Shown: in pieces, positions 14,533 to 19,882 of the stretch
Layout of the letters: every line of letters starts with the position of its first letter
Numbering within the stretch: the first letter of the stretch is position 1
Source of the DNA: Saprospiraceae bacterium UBA7328
GTDB taxonomy: Bacteria > Bacteroidota > Bacteroidia > Chitinophagales > Saprospiraceae
DNA length: 19,882 bases
Direction: 5' to 3'
Assembly (NCBI GenBank): GCA_002471345.1
Contig: DKPS01000168.1
Location: 1 to 19,882, forward strand
Program-made: the position numbers and the translations under genes
Notes under the pieces: generated by a model
What the model saw: only the letters and a program-made list of their open reading frames with translations
Databases searched by the model: none
Told to the model about the DNA's origin: nothing

Positions 14533-15759
14533 ATGTTTGATTACGAAAAGTGGCAAGAAATTTTCGAATCTATAAAGCGACATAAACTTCGTACTGCCTT
14601 GACTGCTTTTGGTGTATTCTGGGGTATATTTATGTTAGTCCTCTTACTCGGAGCAGGACAAGGATTAAGTAATGGCATCCAATATCAATTTTCTGATGAA
14701 GCTGTGAATAGTATCTAGCTCAATCCAGGTCGTACTTCCATGCCTTATAATGGAATCCAAAAAGGAAAACTCATAAGATTTGACAATAGTGATTTTGATT
14801 TTATCAAAGATCATTACGATGATGTAGACAATATTACTGGTAGATTTTTCCTAAGTGGTGATAAGACAGCGTCCTTTAAAAATACAACTCTTTCATTCAC
14901 TGTCCAGTGTGTGCATCCAGATTACAAAGAGGTAGAAAACATTATCATTACTAAAGGCAGATTTCTCAATGAAGATGATCTAATTAACTTCAAAAAAGTA
15001 TGTGTCATTGGAAGAATTGTTAAAGAAAAACTATTTGAAGATGAAGATCCAATAGGCAAAGAGATAGTGGTAGATGACATTACTTACAAAGTGGCTGGTG
15101 TATTCTATGATACTGGTGGTGAGTGGATGATGAAAAACATATTAGTACCCATTTCTACAGCTCAAAAAGTATATTCAGGAAGCGACAGATTACATCGTAT
15201 TGTATTCACAGCCAATGGTTTAGACATACCACAAATGGCTGCTCTTCAAGCCCAAGTAGTCAGTGACTTTTCTAAAAGGAAAAATTTTGACCCAAAAGAT
15301 CGTAGAGCATTTAGAGCAAATAATAACGCCGAAGATTTTAAAGAATTTCAAAGCATGATGACTGCAATCAATGGCATCATATGGCTTGTAGGTATATTTT
15401 CCATCATAGCAGGTGTGATAGGAGTAAGCAATATCATGCTCATTATAGTAAAAGATAGGACGAAAGAGATCGGAATACGAAAAGCATTAGGTGCTACTCC
15501 TTTCTCTATAGTATCTATGATCCTACAAGAATCTATCCTGATCACAGGATTAGCAGGATATATGGGAATGGCTTGTGGAGTAGGTCTCATGGCTCTAGCC
15601 AAGAATGTATCTACAGAATTTTGGAGAAACCCAGAAGTGCATCTTGGAGTAGCCATTTCTACAACATTAGTACTTGTCATTGCTGGAGCATTAGCGGGGC
15701 TCCTTCCAGCCTTATAAGCAGCGCGAATTAATCCAGTATTAGCCATGAAAAGCGATTAA
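14533..15759 (+). pseudogene. MacB-like ABC permease 1, broken by TAG and TAA
   Basis: A frame of 409 codons that aligns along its length with the intact permease at 15771-17024. It is interrupted by TAG at 14716-14718 (codon 62) and TAA at 15715-15717 (codon 395), with the original stop at 15757-15759. The first part has the first membrane helix ([16 protein letters not shown]). The middle has the MacB-type periplasmic domain and FtsX helices (GVSNIMLIIVKDRTKEIGIRKALGATP). After the second stop the frame goes on as AARINPVLAMKSD, matching HASRINPVEALKDE of the paralogue. No frameshift is present. A second product could start at the ATG at 14740 but would lack the first helix. The lesions look recent; a true split protein, suppression or sequence error remain possible. 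Confidence 0.85.
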
Positions 15760-15770
15760 AAAGTAACCTG

Positions 15771-17024
15771 ATGGGAATATTTGATAAAGACAAATGGCAA
15801 GAAATATATGGTACGATAAAGAAGAATAAGCTGCGTACTATACTCACAGCCTTAGGTGTGTTTTGGGGTGTTTTTATGCTGGTTTTCCTTTTAGGAATGG
15901 GAAAAGGCCTAGAAAATGGGGTGTATAGAGATTTTGGGAGTGGAGCTAGAAATATTATGTATACGTGGGCCAATCGTACTTCTATGCCATACAAAGGAAT
16001 GAAACCTGGACGTAGAATTAGAATGAAATTGGATGATATAGAAGCTCTTATTGCTGAAATACCAGAATTAGCTGAAGCAGCACCTAGAAATTTTATGGGA
16101 TCCATACCAGTGACCTACAAGGAAAGTCAAGAGAACTATGAACTAAGAGGTGAATTGACAAATCTCAAAGACATGGTGGGTCTTATGGTACATCAAGGAA
16201 GATACCTTAATCAACGGGATATTGATGAAAGACGAAAAGTAGTGGTACTTGGTACGGAAGTAATAAAGTTGCTTTTTGGCGACTCCACTGCTGTTGGATC
16301 ACACGTGCAACTAAGAGGTATAGATTTTCAAGTTGTTGGAGTCTATGGCCCAAGAGACATCAAGGATTGGACAAGAGATGATATGGAGTCTGTAGTAATT
16401 CCACTCACTACAATGGATCAAGCCTTTGGTACAAATAATGAAATAGACTGGCTTATTTGTCAACCTAAAGAAGGTATAAGCGTTGCCGCCATGGAGCCAA
16501 AAGTAAGAGCTGTACTTAAGAAGAGGCATAAGGTACATCCCGACGATAAAGACGGAATAGGAGGATTCAATTTAGAAGAAGAATTCAGTCAAGTTCAATC
16601 TCTCTTTATGGGGATTCAGCTTTTCTTATGGTTTGTAGGTGTAGGAACCCTACTTGCAGGTATTATTGGGGTAAGTAATATCATGCTGATTATTGTAAAA
16701 GAAAGAACTAAAGAAATAGGAATCAGAAAGGCAATGGGTGCTACTCCTGTGTCAATTATAAATATGATACTCACAGAGTCCATTTTCATTACAGCTCTTT
16801 CAGGTTATATAGGCTTGGCATTAGGCTCCATAATCATTGCAGGATTAAGCTACCTAATGGTTGCTAATGACATCAATGTCCAAAAATTTTACAATCCAGA
16901 AGTGAATTTAGGGGTAGCGGTCTTTTCATTGATGGTTTTAATCATTGCAGGTGCATTAGCTGGACTTGCTCCAGCTCTTCATGCATCCAGAATCAATCCT
17001 GTAGAAGCACTGAAAGACGAATAA
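15771..17024 (+). CDS. MacB-like ABC permease 2 (MacB_PCD and FtsX domains)
   Basis: Inner-membrane permease of 417 residues with four predicted helices. The first is at about 23-45 (LTALGVFWGVFMLVFLLGMG), then a periplasmic MacB_PCD domain (about 50-270), then three helices of the FtsX domain (about 280-405) with GVSNIMLIIVKERTKEIGIRKAMGATP. It ends PALHASRINPVEALKDE, as in the family. The start follows permease 1 by 11 bases, and 43 bases separate its stop from the fusion-protein gene. The conserved KWQEIYGTIKKNKLRTILTA opening matches permease 1, so the two are paralogues that would normally form a heterodimer. With permease 1 broken, this subunit may work as a homodimer or the pump may be inactive. 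Confidence 0.94.
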   Translation: MGIFDKDKWQEIYGTIKKNKLRTILTALGVFWGVFMLVFLLGMGKGLENGVYRDFGSGARNIMYTWANRTSMPYKGMKPGRRIRMKLDDIEALIAEIPELAEAAPRNFMGSIPVTYKESQENYELRGELTNLKDMVGLMVHQGRYLNQRDIDERRKVVVLGTEVIKLLFGDSTAVGSHVQLRGIDFQVVGVYGPRDIKDWTRDDMESVVIPLTTMDQAFGTNNEIDWLICQPKEGISVAAMEPKVRAVLKKRHKVHPDDKDGIGGFNLEEEFSQVQSLFMGIQLFLWFVGVGTLLAGIIGVSNIMLIIVKERTKEIGIRKAMGATPVSIINMILTESIFITALSGYIGLALGSIIIAGLSYLMVANDINVQKFYNPEVNLGVAVFSLMVLIIAGALAGLAPALHASRINPVEALKDE

Positions 17025-17067
17025 AACAAAAGAAATAAAAAAGAAAAACGATCATCAAAATCATATC

Positions 17068-18336
17068 ATGAGTAGAATAAAATTAATCTTAGCTGCAGTA
17101 TTCCTGGCTGTTATCACTTTTGGGTTAGTCAGCTATTTCTATTTTCAATCTAAAGGAGACCCCGTAAAATATGAGAATATTAAGCCAGAAATCAAAGACA
17201 TTACCCTTAAGGCAGTGGCATCTGGAAGTATCAAACCTAGAAAAGAAATCAATATCAAACCACAAGTAACTGGTGTGATAGATCAGTTGTATGTTGTAGA
17301 AGGTGAGCAAGTTAGCAAAGGTCAAAAACTAGCACGAATTAAATTGATTCCAAGTGAGGTCAACATAAATAGTGCAAAATCCAATGTAGAATTGGCTAGT
17401 ATAAGGGTAAAGGATTCAGAAAAAGAAATGGAAAGGATCAATAAGCTCAACACCTCTCAACTCAGTACTGATCAAGCCAGGGTAAATTTTGAAACAGCAA
17501 AATCTGAGGAATTAAGAAATAGAGACTTGTTCGAAGATGGCATAATATCCCAATCTCAGTGGGATCAATTTGTGCTAGACTTGGAATTAAAAAAGAGTAT
17601 TTATGAAAATGCAAAAATTAGTACCAATAATGATTTGAGGCAAGCCAACATCGATCTCGATATCAGAAAACAAGAGTACTCTGCTGCACTAAACAATCTG
17701 CAATTACTTAGAGAAGGAGCAACTAAAAATTCTGGTCAGGTATCGAATGTGATCACCTCTACTGTAGATGGTATGGTGTTAGATCTTCCAAATGAAGAAG
17801 GAAGTTCTGTGGTAGAAAGAAATACTTTCAATGAAGGGACCACAATAGCTGTAGTGGCAGATATGTCTGATTTAATATTTGAAGGAAAAGTAGATGAATC
17901 TGATGTGAATAAATTGGAAAATGGAATGCCTCTTGTGGTAACGGTTGGAGCTATATTAGACAATACTTTTAAAGCTAACTTAGAATTCATTTCACCCAAA
18001 GGAATAGATGAAGAAGGAAGCATAAAGTTTGAAATCAAAGCTGCTTTAGCTAATATTCCGGATAATGTATTTCTAAGAGCTGGATATAGTGCAAATGCCG
18101 ATGTAATTCTCAATAAAATCAATCAAGTGGTAGCGGTACAAGAGAGAGACGTGATCTATGAAGAGGGAGATTTAGCATTTGTAGAAATAGAAACCAGTTC
18201 TCAATCTTATGAGAAAAAAGAGATTGAACTTGGCCTTTCAGATGGTATCTATGTAGAGGTGAAAACTGGCTTGGACACATTGACTAATATCAAGAAAAGA
18301 ACAGATCCACAAGCCAACAAGGCTGAATCTGACTAA
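17068..18336 (+). CDS. periplasmic adaptor (membrane fusion protein) of the efflux pump
   Basis: MacA/HlyD-type adaptor of 422 residues linking the inner-membrane pump to an outer-membrane channel. It has an N-terminal membrane anchor (about 5-27). The first lipoyl half is GSIKPRKEINIKPQVTGVI, then VVEGEQVSKGQKLARI (about 50-92). A long coiled-coil hairpin follows (about 100-220, E/K/N-rich), then the second lipoyl half TSTVDGMVLDLPNEEGSSV (about 231-249), a beta-barrel domain and a membrane-proximal end (VQERDVIYEEGDLAFVEI). It is last in the operon; no TolC-like gene follows in the window, so the channel must be encoded elsewhere. It ends nine bases from the convergent serine dehydratase gene. 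Confidence 0.93.
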   Translation: MSRIKLILAAVFLAVITFGLVSYFYFQSKGDPVKYENIKPEIKDITLKAVASGSIKPRKEINIKPQVTGVIDQLYVVEGEQVSKGQKLARIKLIPSEVNINSAKSNVELASIRVKDSEKEMERINKLNTSQLSTDQARVNFETAKSEELRNRDLFEDGIISQSQWDQFVLDLELKKSIYENAKISTNNDLRQANIDLDIRKQEYSAALNNLQLLREGATKNSGQVSNVITSTVDGMVLDLPNEEGSSVVERNTFNEGTTIAVVADMSDLIFEGKVDESDVNKLENGMPLVVTVGAILDNTFKANLEFISPKGIDEEGSIKFEIKAALANIPDNVFLRAGYSANADVILNKINQVVAVQERDVIYEEGDLAFVEIETSSQSYEKKEIELGLSDGIYVEVKTGLDTLTNIKKRTDPQANKAESD

Positions 18337-18355
18337 AGTTAAAGTCTAACATTCA
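18324..18355. terminator. possible shared terminator between convergent genes
   Basis: TGAAT (18324-18328) can pair with ATTCA (18351-18355), and inside them GACT (18331-18334) pairs with AGTC (18343-18346), spanning the nine-base gap between the adaptor and serine dehydratase stops. The pairing is short and interrupted, so this is a weak call. Confidence 0.2.
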
Positions 18356-19755
18356 GGATAAAAGACTGGAAGATTAAAAGCTAGTCCTCCTTCTGATGTT
18401 TCTTTATATTTTCCATTCATTTCTTGTGCCGTTTCCCACATCGTTTTAATGACAGTGTCTAAGTCTACTTTAGCATCTTCCGGATCACTTGCTAGTGCAA
18501 TATTTGAGGCAGTGATTGCTTTGATAGCTCCCATAGCGTTTCTTTCTATGCACGGAATCTGCACTAATCCACCTACTGGATCACAGGTCAATCCAAGGTG
18601 ATGCTCCATCGCAATTTCTGCAGCCATCAACACTTGCCTCGGTGCACCTCCCATTACTTCTGTGAGCCCAGCAGCTGCCATCGAAGAAGAGACTCCGATT
18701 TCTGCTTGGCATCCTCCCACAGCGGCTGATATGGTTGCACCTTTTTTAAATAAGCAACCTATTTCTCCAGCTGTTAAAAGAAAGTTTTGAATATCCTTAT
18801 CACCTTCATATTCACAAAAGAAATAGTAATACAGTAACACAGCTGGGATTACACCAGCAGCACCATTTGTAGGTGATGTCACTACCCTTCTCATAGACGC
18901 ATTTTCTTCATTCACCGCAAGAGCAAAACAACTGATCCATTGATTGATTTGTCTAAATTCTTTTTTACACCCTTTTACAGCTTGGATCCAATCTGATCTC
19001 TTAGAGTAGTTATTATCTCCAAGCAATTTTTGATGAATACCTTTGGCACGCCTTTTCACATTGAGTCCACCCGGAAGTGTTCCATCTGTATTGCATCCTC
19101 TATATACACACTCCAACATTACATCAACAAGTTCAGTAATTTTCTTTTGAACTTCTTCTTCTGACCTGATACTTAGTTCGTTTTGAAACACAATATCGGA
19201 GATGTTACAATTCCTTTGATCTGTATATTTTAAAATGTCTTTTCCATGATTTATTGGAAAAGGTAGCTGACGAATTTCTTTCTCCTCTTTCTCCTCTCTC
19301 TCCTGCTTTTCTTTTTCGATAAACCCGCCTCCTACCGATGCATAAGTCTGACTTTTTACTTTTTTACCTTCTTTTAAACTACTGAATATTAACGTATTAG
19401 GATGCAAAGAATGAGTTACACTTTCAAACAAAATATCTTCATTTGGAATGAAATCGAATTCAATATTGTTAAAACGAATTTTTTGATCTTTTTCAATTCT
19501 TCTAATAATACTTTCAATATCATCTACTGGAATAGATTCAATATCATAACCTGAAAGGCCTAGTTGTACTGCAAAATCCGTAGCATGTCCTTTTCCTGTT
19601 TTCGAAAGTGATCCATATAATTGAACTTCGATTCTATCAAAAGATTCATCTAATTGTTCTATAAATTCCTTAGCCGCTTTCCATGGTCCCAATGTATGTG
19701 AACTGGAAGGACCAATTCCAATTTTAAAGATTTCAAAAATGCTGATACTGTTCAA
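18346..19755 (-). CDS. sdaA: L-serine ammonia-lyase, iron-sulphur type
   Basis: Cytoplasmic enzyme of 469 residues that deaminates L-serine to pyruvate and ammonia with a [4Fe-4S] cluster. The N-terminal beta domain has the family start FKIGIGPSSSHTLGPWKAA (10-28). The catalytic alpha domain has SPTNGAAGVIPA (294-305). Cluster ligands are readable as C349 (GGCQAEIG), C391 (LTCDPVGG) and C402 (IPCIERNAMGA), with the 42 and 11 residue spacings of the Legionella enzyme. The last residue, C469, matches the tail-in-mouth C-terminal cysteine of that enzyme, which caps the fourth iron. A short acidic and basic insert (KEKQEREEKEEKEI, 148-161) joins the domains. It is convergent with the efflux operon and divergent from the element at the right edge. 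Confidence 0.95.
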   Translation of the reverse strand: MNSISIFEIFKIGIGPSSSHTLGPWKAAKEFIEQLDESFDRIEVQLYGSLSKTGKGHATDFAVQLGLSGYDIESIPVDDIESIIRRIEKDQKIRFNNIEFDFIPNEDILFESVTHSLHPNTLIFSSLKEGKKVKSQTYASVGGGFIEKEKQEREEKEEKEIRQLPFPINHGKDILKYTDQRNCNISDIVFQNELSIRSEEEVQKKITELVDVMLECVYRGCNTDGTLPGGLNVKRRAKGIHQKLLGDNNYSKRSDWIQAVKGCKKEFRQINQWISCFALAVNEENASMRRVVTSPTNGAAGVIPAVLLYYYFFCEYEGDKDIQNFLLTAGEIGCLFKKGATISAAVGGCQAEIGVSSSMAAAGLTEVMGGAPRQVLMAAEIAMEHHLGLTCDPVGGLVQIPCIERNAMGAIKAITASNIALASDPEDAKVDLDTVIKTMWETAQEMNGKYKETSEGGLAFNLPVFYPEC

Positions 19756-19824
19756 TACAACTATTTAAAGTTTCAAATGAAATTAACTAAATTATTTACC
19801 TCTGTATCCTTGCGTAAAAATAAG

Positions 19825-19855
19825 ACAGTTTAAAAATGAATTAAATTTAAACTGT
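19825..19855. repeat. 10-base inverted repeat before the right-edge reading frame
   Basis: ACAGTTTAAA (19825-19834) and TTTAAACTGT (19846-19855) are perfect inverted copies separated by 11 bases. They end one base before the ATG at 19857. They could be an operator or hairpin controlling the transposase-like gene. They do not look like a standard IS3 terminal repeat, which would more likely lie a little further left, for example near TGCGTAAAAA at 19811. Confidence 0.35.
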
Positions 19856-19856
19856 T

Positions 19857-19882
19857 ATGAAGAAATCAAAATTTAGTGAGAG
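19857..19882 (+). CDS. probable start of an IS3-type transposase OrfA, cut by window edge
   Basis: Only eight codons are in the window: MKKSKFSE. Many IS3-family OrfA proteins (the HTH subunit of the transposase) begin with M-K/R-K-S-K/R-F-S/T-E. The short upstream space and inverted repeat are compatible with an insertion sequence end. With so little sequence this is a recognition call, not a domain call. Confidence 0.45.

Noticed and set aside
14716..15717. Stop-codon reassignment as explanation for the internal TAG and TAA
   Set aside because: TAG and TAA end several intact genes in the same window at positions that match family lengths, so a standard code fits better.
15348..16105. Long minus-strand open frames opposite the two permease genes
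   Set aside because: They mirror the conserved FtsX coding region, including its hydrophobic segments, and have no independent support.
1..19882. tRNA, rRNA, riboswitch or CRISPR array
   Set aside because: No cloverleaf, conserved rRNA stretch, known aptamer core or regularly spaced identical repeats were seen on either strand.

Overview
The window looks like a piece of a marine-type Bacteroidota chromosome, most likely Cytophagales or a relative. Supporting signs are the AT-rich sequence, short gene spacing with weak ribosome binding sites, lipoproteins with Bacteroidota-style leaders, a 7TMR-DISM hybrid histidine kinase, MacB-like permeases in pairs, and one promoter of the TTG / TAnnTTTG type. 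The lineage is inferred from gene content, not from a marker gene. All three stop codons end intact genes, so the code is the standard bacterial one.

Left part (1-8446), all on the minus strand: an envelope locus. In transcription order it holds a surface-type phosphoinositide phospholipase C lipoprotein (7259-8446); a glycine-zipper envelope protein broken by an in-frame TGA (6613-7209); a small secreted two-helix protein (5906-6460); a compact group of a divergent paralogue (5299-5817), an EGF-like/Ig-like lipoprotein (4496-5287) and a leucine-rich solenoid lipoprotein (3087-4472); a third paralogue (2501-3025); and a hybrid sensor kinase running off the left edge (below 1 to 2213). Three copies of an unrecognised secreted protein family interleaved with two adhesin-like lipoproteins is the most novel-looking arrangement here.

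Middle (8722-13672), plus strand: a large helical protein of unknown function, an intergenic region of 413 bases with a striking four-copy TGTAAC repeat, a secreted serine hydrolase of the class C beta-lactamase fold, and a gamma-glutamyltransferase-like Ntn hydrolase.

Right part (13861-18336), plus strand: a MacAB-type efflux operon of ATPase, permease 1, permease 2 and membrane fusion protein. Permease 1 carries two in-frame nonsense codons and no frameshift, so it reads as a recent pseudogene beside an intact paralogue. A convergent L-serine ammonia-lyase gene (18346-19755) follows. The last 26 bases appear to be the start of an IS3-type transposase gene.

No rRNA, tRNA or CRISPR array was seen.
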